From Bacteroidota bacterium (GTDB lineage Bacteria > Bacteroidota > Bacteroidia > Chitinophagales > Chitinophagaceae), in contig JAFDYE010000285.1 in NCBI GenBank assembly GCA_018267585.1, positions 1 through 55,057 on the forward strand: 55,057 nt of DNA, written 5' to 3'. A model generated the notes under the pieces. That model had not been told where the DNA came from. It saw only the letters and a list, made by a program, of their open reading frames with translations, and ran no database searches. How positions within the stretch are numbered: position 1 is the stretch's first letter; each line of letters opens with the position of its first letter. Shown here one piece after another: positions 11,101 through 20,842 of the stretch. A program made the translations under genes and the position numbers.

Positions 11101-11850
11101 ATGAAAGCATGCCTATTACTCTTTGCCGCATTTTTTACTGTAGCTGCCTATTCCCAGAGCACCAGCATCAATAGCTATAAGTATGTACTGGTTCCTGAAC
11201 GGTTCGATTTCTCGAAAGAAGATAATCAGTATGGACTAAATACCACGGCGAAGCTGCTGTTGGAACAAAAAGGGTTTACGGCTCTTATGGGTAACGACGC
11301 GCTGCCGGTGGCCGTTGCTGCCAACAGGTGTAATGCGCTCAGGGCCGAGGTCGTCCAAAAAAAGGGGCTCTTTGTTACAAACCTTACTTTGCTTTTGAAG
11401 GACTGTCAGGGGAATATCGTTTTCAAGAGCAAAGAGGGCAAAAGCAGGGAAAAGGAATTTCTGCCGGCCTACGACGAGGCATTGAGGAATGCCTTTGCAT
11501 CGCTGAATGACGTACCTTACAAATATGATAGTACGCTGCAGGCCCAGCAGGCTGTTGCGATGCCCCAGGTAGCGACTGCCGCGCCAGCACAGGCCGCACC
11601 GGCGCCGGCAATGACCACCGTTGCCGAGATCACGGGTACGCTATATGCCCAGGTCACCCCCAATGGATATCAACTGATCGATACCTCTCCCAAGAAGATA
11701 CTGACGCTGCTGAAGACATCGGTGCCCGATTATTACATCGCGCAGGCGGGAGCGTCCAACGGGATCGTTTTTAAGAAGGACGGAGACTGGGTCTTTGAAT
11801 ATTATAAGGACGAAAAGCTTGTTTCGAAGAAACTGGAGATCAAGTTTTGA
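11101..11850 (+). CDS. Secreted protein of unknown function
   Basis: A 249-residue protein with a clear Sec signal peptide (MKACLLLFAAFFTVAAYSQS). Residues 25-140 form a compact domain with YKYVLVPERFDF and a LLLEQKGF segment. An Ala/Pro/Gln-rich linker follows at about 150-175, then a small C-terminal beta domain (GTLYAQVTPNGYQLID to EYYKDEKLVSKKLEIKF). I do not recognise the family; similar conserved hypothetical proteins exist in Bacteroidota. It starts 14 bp after the terminator of the preceding gene, so its promoter must overlap that hairpin region or it depends on read-through. Confidence 0.75.
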   Translation: MKACLLLFAAFFTVAAYSQSTSINSYKYVLVPERFDFSKEDNQYGLNTTAKLLLEQKGFTALMGNDALPVAVAANRCNALRAEVVQKKGLFVTNLTLLLKDCQGNIVFKSKEGKSREKEFLPAYDEALRNAFASLNDVPYKYDSTLQAQQAVAMPQVATAAPAQAAPAPAMTTVAEITGTLYAQVTPNGYQLIDTSPKKILTLLKTSVPDYYIAQAGASNGIVFKKDGDWVFEYYKDEKLVSKKLEIKF

Positions 11851-11879
11851 AATAATTGTCCCCGGGCTGGTCCGGCATA

Positions 11880-12253
11880 TTACGGTTTTTCCAGAGGCAA
11901 TTGCAGGGGGTCGCAGGCATAGTAGATTTGAGCCCCTTTTCCAAAAGCAAATCCGAATAGGTAGGCGTCGTTCCAAATCATCCGCGGAAGGCCAAAAGCG
12001 TTGTAGTCCGATAGGGTTACCGGGCCTGAATAATCATACCCGATGAGCGGATTATTCAAGCTATAGTCTTCATAAATGAACCTCCACACTTCGTTGGTAA
12101 GATAGGGATAGACTCCGTTGTCATATTGTACGCCGTTGCGGACCTTATTGCCTCTGGCATCGTACTGAAAATCTCGTCTGTCTTACCGAGTTTTGTACAG
12201 GAAGGCGAAGCCGTTATTATGCCCGCCAGCAGGATCAGTAAATTTTTTTTCAT
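11880..12253 (-). pseudogene. Frameshifted small lipoprotein gene
   Basis: The N-terminal frame from 12253 starts with a leader, MKKNLLILLAGIITASPSC, then TKLGKTDEIF. After about codon 25 the sensible coding frame shifts: the overlapping frame encodes DRRDFQYDARGNKVRNGVQY, continues through YDNGVYPYLTNEVWRFIYED, and ends at 11880 as a folded-looking, aromatic-rich domain. A single-base indel near 12179-12190 would join them into one lipoprotein of about 120 residues. The family is not recognised. Either a real decayed gene or a sequencing error; both frames have coding character on their own side of the junction. Confidence 0.55.
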
Positions 12254-12420
12254 GTCCTTTTTTTTAAGGAAGGTTCTAATAATTGGTTAGGTTTTATAGG
12301 GCGGAAAAGGTGATCCTGATGACGGGGATATGAGTTGGCAATACCAGATCAATGATTCCGGAAAAGATATGATCGTCGTCATGCCGGCGGATGACGCCTG
12401 CGCGGTGCGGGACGGGGCGG

Positions 12421-13308
12421 CTACCTGGCACCGCCGGCGAATGAATCATTGAGCTCTTTCCTGTATTGAGAAGGTGTCGTTCCGGTGATGTCTTTGAAGA
12501 ACTTATTGAAGTTTGTCATATTCTGGTAGCCGGACTGATAGCCCACGTCGGAAATGGACAGTTCATGATTTTGAAGAAGTTTGCAGGCGTGACCTACCCT
12601 CAGCTCGTTGAGGAAGCGCGAGAAAGATTTTTGGGTCCTTTTTTTAAAGAAGTTGCAGAAGGCTGGCGACGAGAGGTTGGCCACGGCGGCTATTTCATCC
12701 AGTGAGATAGGCTCGGTAAAGTTCTGGATCAGGTATTGGTAGACCGTGCTCATGCGCCGGGTATCCTTTTCATTGAACGAGTGTTGATAGCCGATGGAGG
12801 CCAGGCATTCATATTCGGTGGCGTCCAGGAAAAGGTTGATGATATCGAGGAAGTCGATAACCTTTTCCAGGCCTTTTTTGTGAATGATACTTTGTAGTCT
12901 GTCGGTGGCGTGTTGTTGCGTATTGCCCAGGAACCGGATGCCCCGGCGTGCCTTGTCCAGCAGGTGTGTGATCCTGATCCTATAATGTTCTTCGTGCGTG
13001 AGGTCCACAAGAAAGTTAGGGTTGAAATAGGTAACGATGGCCTTTGCCGTGCCCCGGGTGGCATCTTTCAGGTAGTCCGGGTCGTTATACCAGATATGGG
13101 GAAGATTGGAGCTCATCAGGACGAGATCGCCGGAGGAAAAGTTAGAGATATTGTCCCCGACGATCCTTTTTCCGGAGCTTTCCATTACGTAATTCAGCTC
13201 GCAGAGTTCATGGAAATGAAAGGGAGTGTTGAAATGATCGCAATCGAGCTGCTTGATGAAAAATGTCTGCTCTTTCTGTAATCCTACTTCTATCAGTTGG
13301 GCCTTCAT
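12421..13308 (-). CDS. AraC-family regulator, divergent from the GH38/SusCD operon
   Basis: A 295-residue regulator. The N-terminal cupin sensor contains HFHELCELNYVM and FSSGDLVLMSSNLPHIWY. The C-terminal pair of helix-turn-helix motifs covers about residues 195-290 (SLDEIAAVANLSSPAFCNFF, then ISDVGYQSGYQNMTNFNKFF). The open frame starts at a TTG at 13317, but the ATG at 13308 (MKAQLIEVG) is more likely. The gene faces away from susC across a 249-bp region that carries a 49-bp promoter element. It is the obvious candidate local regulator of the downstream operon, probably responding to a sugar or sugar acid. Confidence 0.88.
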   Translation of the reverse strand: MKAQLIEVGLQKEQTFFIKQLDCDHFNTPFHFHELCELNYVMESSGKRIVGDNISNFSSGDLVLMSSNLPHIWYNDPDYLKDATRGTAKAIVTYFNPNFLVDLTHEEHYRIRITHLLDKARRGIRFLGNTQQHATDRLQSIIHKKGLEKVIDFLDIINLFLDATEYECLASIGYQHSFNEKDTRRMSTVYQYLIQNFTEPISLDEIAAVANLSSPAFCNFFKKRTQKSFSRFLNELRVGHACKLLQNHELSISDVGYQSGYQNMTNFNKFFKDITGTTPSQYRKELNDSFAGGAR

Positions 13309-13415
13309 GACAAGCAAGTTTGAATATCTAAATTACAATATTCTACGACTATTAAAGTATTTTCTCCATTTGGAAGTGGTTGTGCCTATAAATGATTAAA
13401 AAAATTGTAATAGCT

Positions 13416-13464
13416 GTTAATTGAGTTGTAGATGCAGCCGGGGGCTGGTTCTATCTTCGTATCG
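13416..13464 (+). promoter_or_regulatory. Extended promoter element upstream of susC (copy A)
   Basis: A 49-bp stretch with blocks GTTAA, GTTnTAG, AGCC, GGGG, GGTT and the -7-like TATCTTCGTAT, 35/49 identical and gap-free to the element at 37075-37123 upstream of the DUF1080 gene. The -7-like box (13452-13459) lies about 98 nt before the susC ATG. Conservation beyond the -33/-7 positions suggests an activator-binding site. Confidence 0.6.
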
Positions 13465-13557
13465 TTCATTTCGACATTCCTTCACAACAGCCTGTATCCC
13501 GATACACCTGACTCCTATACTTTTTAACAATATTTTTTAACACGACCAACTGCTATT

Positions 13558-16500
13558 ATGAAAAGAGAATTCAGGTTCTTCCAACCTCTTATTAAAGCGT
13601 TCTGCTTTATTGGCATGCTGTTCATCACTATCCTGTCGGTATCCGGCCAGCAACCGGCGGGAAAGGTGAATGGTGTTATTACGGACAGTTCCGGAGTACC
13701 GATCCGGGGTGTGAGCGTTCAGGTGCTGGGCAGCCAGACCGGTGTTGTCAGTGACGAGCGCGGTGCATTTCAAATAAAGGCTTCTGACGGTGCGACCCTC
13801 GTTGTTTCCATTGCCGGTTACAGGACCGAGAAGGTCGAAGCGCGGGCCGGTGTCGAGATCCGGGTCACGCTGGTGCCACAGGCGGGCGTCCTCAACGATG
13901 TCGTTGTCATCGGCTACGGTACGCAGAAGAAGGCGGATGTGACGGGGGCGGTGGCTTCAGTGAAGGCTGCGGATATAGCCGACAGGATCACGTCAAATCC
14001 TTTAGAGGCGTTGTCGGGGAAGGTCCCGGGCCTGAGTGTATACAGCAATTCGGGCCGGCCGGGCGGGGGGGTGAGTGTCAATCTGCGGGGCTTCAATTCC
14101 ATCTCTGCCTCCAATTCGCCTTTGTTCGTCATTGACGGGATCGTTGGGGCGGACTTTCAGTCGATCAATCCCAGCGATATCGAGGCCGTGGATGTGCTCA
14201 AGGATGCGTCGTCCACAGCTATATACGGTTCGCGCGGCGCTAACGGAGTTATTATCGTGACCACCCGTAAGGCGAAGAGCGGGGATTTCGGCATTTCCTA
14301 CAATGGCAGCGTCAGTGTGAATCAGTTGGCAAGGCGCATGGATCTTTTGGATTCGAAGGGCTGGCTGACATGGTTCAAAAGGGCCTGGGCTTATGATCCT
14401 GCCCGGGGGGCCCTGCCTGACCTGCATGCGGATTACCCCGACCTATTCGACGGAAACGGCAATCCTATCTATAATACGGACTGGCAAAAGGAGGCGACGC
14501 GTACGGCGTTGTCGAACCGGCATTACATTTCCATGACGCAGGGGACTGCGAAGTCGAAGAACGGGCTATATGCGGGATACCAGGATGACGAAGGGATACT
14601 TCGTAATACGTATTACAAGAAATTTACTGCCCGATATAATACAGAGATGAATTTGCGATCCTGGTTGACTGTCGGTGGCGACATCGGATACAATCAGATC
14701 CGGACGAACAGAGTAGATGACTTTGCCGTTGGTGCGGAGAATGCGACGCGTATGATGGTTGAGTTCCTGCCTATTTTTCCTGTCAAATATCCCAACGGAG
14801 ACTGGAGCCGGCTGGACCAGTTCGGGTATAATTTCAATGGTTCGGGCGGGCACAGCAAGGCCGGTATTTACCCGGCGGAGAATCCTGTGCGGCAATTGGA
14901 TCAGATGGTCAATCTCTATCTTACGGACCAGGTACTGGCCAACTTTTATGGCAATGTCCGGCTTGCCAAAGGGCTTACCTTCAAAACCACGTATTCGACA
15001 CAGATACTTTCTCAGAAAAACAATATGTATATCGGAAAGGACCTGGAGGACATCGGGCTGCCGACGAGCGGGGCGGCAACGGTGGGCAATTCCCGGACGG
15101 TTTATTGGCAGGCGGAGAACTATCTCACTTATGACAGGAACATTGGATCGAATCATCACATAAACGCGGTCCTTGGTGCAAGCTGGATGGAGTCGACCCA
15201 GGAGACGTCTTCGGCCAGCGCTACAGGCTTTTCCACCGACTACTACCAGTATAACAATCTCAGTGCGGGCGCCGTACAGGGTACTCCCCAGTCAGGATAT
15301 AGCAATTATAAGCTGAATTCCTATTACGGGAGGGTCAATTATGCCTACCTGGACAAATACCTGCTGACTTTTACGGGCCGCTATGACGGTTCCTCGAAGT
15401 TCGGGGATGCGACGAAATTCGCCTTTTTCCCGTCCGGAGCTATCGGATGGATAGTCTCCAAGGAGAATTTTTTGGCCGACAATCATTTCATTTCCTTCCT
15501 GAAACTGCGCGGCAGCTATGGGATAACGGGGAACTCCGAGATACTTCCGTATTCGTCGCTCGGCAATGTAGGAGTATATACCATCGGGCTGGACGACCAG
15601 AGGGTAAAGGGAACCGGGCCCGTCAGCGTGCCGAATCCCAATCTGAAATGGGAGCAGACTGCCCAGACCGATATCGGCGTGGATCTGCGCGTACTGGATA
15701 ACCGGCTGAGCCTTACGGCGGACTATTATAAGAAGAAGACCACAAACCTGTTGTTGAACGTACCTATTTCTTCTGTCACCGGCTATACGACTGTGACGAC
15801 GAATATCGGCAGCCTGCAGAATACGGGCTTTGAACTGGCTGTGAACGGAGACGTCATTCGCGACCGGGACTTTAGCTGGAGCCTGGGTGCGCAGCTGTCC
15901 AGCAATACCAATAAGATCCTGGCGCTGGGGACTACCAATGCCGACATTTATCCAGGACCGAATTTTTTGGGACAGACGAATATCCTCCAGGTTGGCAAGC
16001 CGATCGGCAATTTCTGGGGTTTCAAGCGGATAGGCACGTGGGGGGATAAGGAGGCGGCGGAGGCTGCTCTTTACGGCAAGAAACCCGGTGATATCAAACG
16101 GCTGGATGTCAACAACGACCACGTATTTGACAACAGCGACGCCATGGTGCTGGGGAACATGTTTCCGAAGTACGAGCTGAATCTTACTACTACCGTACGA
16201 TATAAGAACTGGACGCTGAGCGCAGATGTGCAGGTAAGGCATGGCAATAAAGTGATGAACATTACTACGTTGACTATTGAAGACAGGCAATATTATGCCA
16301 ATAGCTATGGTACCATCCTCAATGACGCCTGGACGCCTGACCACCAGAATACTCTCGTGCCGTCCCTTCGATTTGCCAACATCGATCCATGGGGTACGGA
16401 TCTGCCATTCTTTATGGACAGCCGGTGGGTCGAGGATGGGTCGTTTGTGCGAGGGAAAAGCATCAACCTCGGATATGCTTTTCCTGGCAAAGAGGCGGTT

Positions 16501-16680
16501 CGCCTCGGACTTTCCGGCCTACGGCTGTATGCGAATGTCCAGAACTTCTTCCTCATCTCGAAGTACAGAGGCTTCGACCCCGAGGTCAGCACCTTCAACG
16601 GGTCGTTCGCACAGGGTATAGAATTCTATGGGTCACCCAGGCCACGTACGTATACGATAGGCCTTACTGCTAATTTCTAA
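13558..16680 (+). CDS. SusC-type TonB-dependent outer-membrane transporter
   Basis: A 1040-residue SusC/RagA protein. Signal peptide at residues 1-31 (cleavage near VSG-QQ). A carboxypeptidase-D-like beta-sandwich follows (KVNGVITDSSGVPIRGVSVQ), then the TonB box region VVVIGYGTQKKADVTGAV, the plug domain with PLFVIDGIVG and STAIYGSRGANGVIIVTTRK, and a C-terminal 22-strand barrel ending in an aromatic residue (TANF). No STN domain, unlike the second SusC in this window, so it is not coupled to an anti-sigma factor. It pairs with the SusD that starts 11 bp downstream and is the first gene of the operon. Confidence 0.96.
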   Translation: MKREFRFFQPLIKAFCFIGMLFITILSVSGQQPAGKVNGVITDSSGVPIRGVSVQVLGSQTGVVSDERGAFQIKASDGATLVVSIAGYRTEKVEARAGVEIRVTLVPQAGVLNDVVVIGYGTQKKADVTGAVASVKAADIADRITSNPLEALSGKVPGLSVYSNSGRPGGGVSVNLRGFNSISASNSPLFVIDGIVGADFQSINPSDIEAVDVLKDASSTAIYGSRGANGVIIVTTRKAKSGDFGISYNGSVSVNQLARRMDLLDSKGWLTWFKRAWAYDPARGALPDLHADYPDLFDGNGNPIYNTDWQKEATRTALSNRHYISMTQGTAKSKNGLYAGYQDDEGILRNTYYKKFTARYNTEMNLRSWLTVGGDIGYNQIRTNRVDDFAVGAENATRMMVEFLPIFPVKYPNGDWSRLDQFGYNFNGSGGHSKAGIYPAENPVRQLDQMVNLYLTDQVLANFYGNVRLAKGLTFKTTYSTQILSQKNNMYIGKDLEDIGLPTSGAATVGNSRTVYWQAENYLTYDRNIGSNHHINAVLGASWMESTQETSSASATGFSTDYYQYNNLSAGAVQGTPQSGYSNYKLNSYYGRVNYAYLDKYLLTFTGRYDGSSKFGDATKFAFFPSGAIGWIVSKENFLADNHFISFLKLRGSYGITGNSEILPYSSLGNVGVYTIGLDDQRVKGTGPVSVPNPNLKWEQTAQTDIGVDLRVLDNRLSLTADYYKKKTTNLLLNVPISSVTGYTTVTTNIGSLQNTGFELAVNGDVIRDRDFSWSLGAQLSSNTNKILALGTTNADIYPGPNFLGQTNILQVGKPIGNFWGFKRIGTWGDKEAAEAALYGKKPGDIKRLDVNNDHVFDNSDAMVLGNMFPKYELNLTTTVRYKNWTLSADVQVRHGNKVMNITTLTIEDRQYYANSYGTILNDAWTPDHQNTLVPSLRFANIDPWGTDLPFFMDSRWVEDGSFVRGKSINLGYAFPGKEAVRLGLSGLRLYANVQNFFLISKYRGFDPEVSTFNGSFAQGIEFYGSPRPRTYTIGLTANF

Positions 16681-16691
16681 ACACATTGAAT

Positions 16692-18176
16692 ATGAAAAAT
16701 ATTATTCCAATTATCTTGATCGCGCTCGGTCTTTCCGGATGTAAGAAGTGGCTGGAAGAGTCACCCAGGTCGGTCATTACAACGAACCTGTATTACAAGA
16801 CACAGCAGGATGCACAGTCGGCCGTTAATGGCATCTATTATTTTCTGTATCCGCCCTTTACCGGAGCCGGCAGAAACTATTCGTACGCAATGCTGGAGTT
16901 GGTGACCGGTGAATTCCGTACGGTGTCTGAGGGAAATGACCTTACGAATGTTTATAGTCTCCGGCAGAATTCGGCGAGTCCCCTTTTGCAGCAATGGTTC
17001 ACGGCAGGATATCAGGGCATCGAGGCGGCCAACCTCGTCATTGCCAATGTGCCGGCCATTCCGATGGATGATGCGGTAAAGAAATCGATGATCGGCGAGG
17101 CCAAATTTTTGCGGGCATATTATTACTATACCCTGGTGAATATATTTGGCGATGTTCCGTTAAAACTGAAGCCTACCGCTCAGGCATCGGACGGCCTGGT
17201 TGGCAGGTCACCAGTAAAAGCCATATATGAGCAGGCCATCGTGCCGGATCTGAAGGATGCAGAGGCGAGTGGACTTCCGGCCACGCCGGATGGCAGCGGG
17301 AGGGTATCGACCGGTGCGGCGAAGGCATTGCTGGCAAAGGTCTATCTCAGCATGGCGGGATATCCGGTCAGTGAGGCGGACAAGTTCGCGCTGGCGCGTG
17401 ACAAGGCGAAGGAAGTGATCGCCGGCGGCAATTTCCATCTTTTTCAATCCGACGCGTCGCTCACATGGTTCGACAAGCTGAACAATCCGGCATTCGATAA
17501 CAAGGAAGAAAACATCTTCAGCATCAATTTCGGGCTGGATGTAGTCAACAACATCCTGCCGATCGAACTTTATCCCAAAGGCGTGTCGTTCAACCGAAAT
17601 GGTTACGTCAACAATGATATGGGATTACTCTATCCGGAGACCAGCTTCCTCGCTTCCTATGACCCGGCCGATCTTCGCCGGAAAGAGAACGGCTTCTTCT
17701 ACGATACGATCAATGTAGACGGCGTAAAATACAGTTTCCCGTGGAGCATATACAAGTTCTTTGACAAAAGCCTGTTGAACAATGCGCCAAGGTCGGGAAA
17801 GGATTTTCCGCTAATACGTTTTGCGGATGTGCTTTTAACCTATGCAGAGGCGCAGAATGAAGCCGATGGCGGTCCCAATGCTGATGCCTATACTGCTGTG
17901 AATGGCCTCCGCAGCCGCGCCGGGTTATCGCCATTGTCCGGTCTCAATCAGTCCGACTTCCGGACGGCGGTATGGAAGGAGAGGGTATGGGAGCTATGTG
18001 CTGAGAACAAGGCGTGGTATGACATCGTGCGAACGCATAAGATATTCGACGCTGTACACGGCAGTTTTGTCGACGCGGTGGGTTACGTGCTGCCTTCCGG
18101 GGCAACGTTCCAGAGCTCCAACCTTCAATTCCCTATTCCTTTGGCTGAAGTACAGGTTAATCCCTTGTTGAAATGA
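16692..18176 (+). CDS. SusD/RagB family glycan-binding lipoprotein
   Basis: A 494-residue surface lipoprotein (MKNIIPIILIALGLSGC, lipobox LSGC). The helical SusD fold is evident from the N-terminal KWLEESPRS motif, the EAKFLRAYYYYTLVNIFGDVP segment (TPR part) and the C-terminal VLLTYAEAQNEA and RVWELCAENKAWYDIVR motifs. It caps the SusC barrel and binds the incoming glycan. A TTG at 16686 precedes the ATG at 16692. Its stop overlaps the start of the first GH38-like gene (ATGA at 18173-18176), implying translational coupling. Confidence 0.95.
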   Translation: MKNIIPIILIALGLSGCKKWLEESPRSVITTNLYYKTQQDAQSAVNGIYYFLYPPFTGAGRNYSYAMLELVTGEFRTVSEGNDLTNVYSLRQNSASPLLQQWFTAGYQGIEAANLVIANVPAIPMDDAVKKSMIGEAKFLRAYYYYTLVNIFGDVPLKLKPTAQASDGLVGRSPVKAIYEQAIVPDLKDAEASGLPATPDGSGRVSTGAAKALLAKVYLSMAGYPVSEADKFALARDKAKEVIAGGNFHLFQSDASLTWFDKLNNPAFDNKEENIFSINFGLDVVNNILPIELYPKGVSFNRNGYVNNDMGLLYPETSFLASYDPADLRRKENGFFYDTINVDGVKYSFPWSIYKFFDKSLLNNAPRSGKDFPLIRFADVLLTYAEAQNEADGGPNADAYTAVNGLRSRAGLSPLSGLNQSDFRTAVWKERVWELCAENKAWYDIVRTHKIFDAVHGSFVDAVGYVLPSGATFQSSNLQFPIPLAEVQVNPLLK

Positions 18177-20836
18177 GAAGTCTCGTAAAGATACTGGTTT
18201 ATTTGACCATTGTACTGGCGCCAGCGGCCGGCCGCGGGCAGAATTCTTCCTACGATTATTTTACCGGCGGCAGAATACATGTGGTGCCGTCCTCTCACCA
18301 GGACATAGCGTGGATGGATACGCCCGACAGCTGCCGGCGGTTTCGTGACCTGCATGTGATCACACCTGCACTGAGGCGGCTAAAGGAAAGCAAGGATTTC
18401 CGGTTTTCCGTGGAGAATGCGTTGAACCTTTATGAATACCTGGACAGGCATCCTGAGAGGCTGGCCGAGATAGCCAAATACACAAGGGAGGGGAGACTGG
18501 AGTGGGGTGCGACGTATAACCAGCCTTATGAAGGCCTGTACGACGGAGAAGCGTTGATCCGCGAAGTCTATTATGGCAAGAAGAAATTACAGAAGCTGAT
18601 ACCGGGAGGCAGTTTTAGTTGTGCGTGGTCGGAGGACGTGCCGGGCAGGTCGATGCAGACTGCGCAGATATTTTCGAAGGCCGGAATACAGTATCTGCAG
18701 TTCAGCAGGTTCCAACCCGGAGTATACAAATGGTTCAGCCCGGACGGCAGCCATATCATTTGCTGGACACCCGGTCAGTATGAGGAATCGGGGCGTGTAA
18801 TAAGGCATGCTGCCGATGAGGTACACAGAACGGCGGAATTTGCAGGCAAGCTGGCTTCCCTAAATAATTATTACAAATCCAGGTCGCTTGCGCCGGAATT
18901 TATATACATCAGTTCGGAGGATTTTTCCGAGCCGCTGGACTACGATGCGTATTTCCGGAAGTGGAATAAAGACGTCGCCGAGGGGAAAAGCGACCTGCCC
19001 CGGATAAATTATGCCACCGGAGGGGAAGCGCTGGCGGCAGTCAGTGGCGGCCGTGGAAAGATCGATAGTGTCAGTGGCGAATATCCGAATCTCTGGTTGT
19101 ATATCCATGGCCCGACCCATGAGAAGGCAGTAAGGGAGGGACGTCTGGCGTCCAGGTTGCTGACGGCTGCGGAGAAGTTCGCGACGGTTTCGGCGACATT
19201 AACAGGGAGTTTTTCGGATTACCCGCAGCGGGCATTCGATGAAGCCTGGCAGTGTGCGATCTACCCTGATCATGGCTGGGGCGGCGTGCATGGCGACAGC
19301 ACGGATCAGGTCTTTGCGAACAGCTATGTAAAGGCGGCTCGTGCAGGGGATTCCATTCTGCGGGGCAGGCTGGACCGAATTTGCCATTCCATTAAGTATG
19401 CAGGCGAGGGGAAGCCTATTGTCGTCTTCAATCCATTGTCCTGGACCCGCAGCGACCCGGTAGAGGTTACCACAAATACGGAAGGTATTTATGACAATGC
19501 GTTCCGGCTGGTGGATGACCGCGGCCAGGCGGTGGAGTACCAGGTTGTATCCTCGCCGGTGGAAGGGACGAATGCGATGCTGACGATCAGCTTTATTGCC
19601 CGTGATATACCTTCCATCGGATATGCTACGTATTACCTGGTGCCGGGGAGATCGGGCGATGCTGAAAAGCTGCGCATTACTATAACTGGTAATGTGGTGG
19701 ATACGAGATTCTACAAGGTAGAGCTTGGAAGCGGCGGTATTAAGTCTATATTTGACAAAGAGGAGCAGCGGGAGCTCATTGCGCCCGGCAGGCTGCTTGC
19801 CGGAGAAGTTTTTTCTCTACAGTCTGTCGGCAATGGGGCTGGGGAGTTCACCAGTGTGCAGCAGCCGACAATGGAGGGTTTCGAGAAGATGGGCCAGTAC
19901 AATGCCAGCTGGTCGCTGGTGGAAAATGGTCCTGTGCGTACGGTTATAGAGACCGTGCATCCCTGGAGAAATTGTACAGTCCGGCAGCGGGTGATCTTCT
20001 ATACGATGGCCAGGCGGATAGATTTTCAGGCGGACATCATTGGGTTCAACGGTGAGCGCAGCAGGGAATTCCGGATGGCCTTTCCGTTGGGGATGGACAG
20101 TGCACGGGTGTCTTATGAGGCGCCGATGGGCATTGTCGAGGTTGGGAGGTCTGAGCTGCCGTTTGCGCCGGGATTTTCAAAGCCGGAACAGGTCTATAAT
20201 ACGCCGTGCAAGGATATTCATCCAAGGGAGGTCCAGGATTGGTTCGCAGCGGCGGATGGGAGGGGATCGGTCACCATCAGCAGCGATGTTGCCGTCTTCG
20301 ACTGGATAGATCCGACGGGCGTCAACGCCAGGCCTGTCCTGCAGCCAGTGCTGCTCGCCAGCCGGAGGAGCTGTAATGAAAGCCCATTGGCCAACTGGTA
20401 CCTGCAACGCGGCGATCACCATTTCACCTTTTCCTTTTTTTCGAATGACAGCAAGGGATATCCCGGCTGGAAAAACGGCAAGCAGGCGGCCGAGCCCCTG
20501 CTGGTGGTGGACAATGTCCCCGATAGCCGTAGCCGAAAGAAAGATGCGGGTGCCGTGTTACCGGAGCGGTATTCGTTTGCCAGCGTAGACAAGGACAACA
20601 TCGTCATTTCCGCTATCAAGAAAAATGACGACGAGAACAAGGTCATTTTGAGATGTTATGATATGGAGGGGAAGGATACGGACGCAACGCTAAGCTGGTT
20701 TAAAGGCATCCGTAACCTGGAGAAGACCAATATTATTGAACAGAACCCGGAAAGAACCGGAAAAGATGGGAAAGTATCCGTAAAGAAATTCAGCATCGAG
20801 ACCTTTCAGTTCGACGCTGTGCCGGGAATAAAATAA
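18173..20836 (+). CDS. Exported GH38-like glycosidase, paralogue 1
   Basis: An 887-residue protein with a signal peptide (residues 1-22, cleavage near GRG-QN). The GH38 catalytic core is recognisable: HQDIAW (His42, Asp44, zinc ligands), SEDVPGRS (Asp155, candidate nucleophile, spaced from Asp44 as in alpha-mannosidase II), the IHGPTHEKAVREGR to TAAEKF segment matching the GH38 TYTS/AE helix, and YPDHGWGG (His367, candidate last zinc ligand). The C-terminal half is beta-rich with FTSVQQPTMEGF and NARPVLQPVLLASRRSC. GH38 enzymes cleave alpha-mannosides with retention; divergence here means another alpha-glycoside is possible. First of three tandem paralogues; starts on the SusD stop. Confidence 0.8.
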   Translation: MRSLVKILVYLTIVLAPAAGRGQNSSYDYFTGGRIHVVPSSHQDIAWMDTPDSCRRFRDLHVITPALRRLKESKDFRFSVENALNLYEYLDRHPERLAEIAKYTREGRLEWGATYNQPYEGLYDGEALIREVYYGKKKLQKLIPGGSFSCAWSEDVPGRSMQTAQIFSKAGIQYLQFSRFQPGVYKWFSPDGSHIICWTPGQYEESGRVIRHAADEVHRTAEFAGKLASLNNYYKSRSLAPEFIYISSEDFSEPLDYDAYFRKWNKDVAEGKSDLPRINYATGGEALAAVSGGRGKIDSVSGEYPNLWLYIHGPTHEKAVREGRLASRLLTAAEKFATVSATLTGSFSDYPQRAFDEAWQCAIYPDHGWGGVHGDSTDQVFANSYVKAARAGDSILRGRLDRICHSIKYAGEGKPIVVFNPLSWTRSDPVEVTTNTEGIYDNAFRLVDDRGQAVEYQVVSSPVEGTNAMLTISFIARDIPSIGYATYYLVPGRSGDAEKLRITITGNVVDTRFYKVELGSGGIKSIFDKEEQRELIAPGRLLAGEVFSLQSVGNGAGEFTSVQQPTMEGFEKMGQYNASWSLVENGPVRTVIETVHPWRNCTVRQRVIFYTMARRIDFQADIIGFNGERSREFRMAFPLGMDSARVSYEAPMGIVEVGRSELPFAPGFSKPEQVYNTPCKDIHPREVQDWFAAADGRGSVTISSDVAVFDWIDPTGVNARPVLQPVLLASRRSCNESPLANWYLQRGDHHFTFSFFSNDSKGYPGWKNGKQAAEPLLVVDNVPDSRSRKKDAGAVLPERYSFASVDKDNIVISAIKKNDDENKVILRCYDMEGKDTDATLSWFKGIRNLEKTNIIEQNPERTGKDGKVSVKKFSIETFQFDAVPGIK

Positions 20837-20842
20837 CCATAT

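Noticed and set aside
12311-12455. Short plus-strand frame (GDMSWQYQINDSG) after the AraC gene end
   Set aside because: Overlaps the AraC C-terminus, and no homology or start signal could be recognised. Chance frame is the simpler view.
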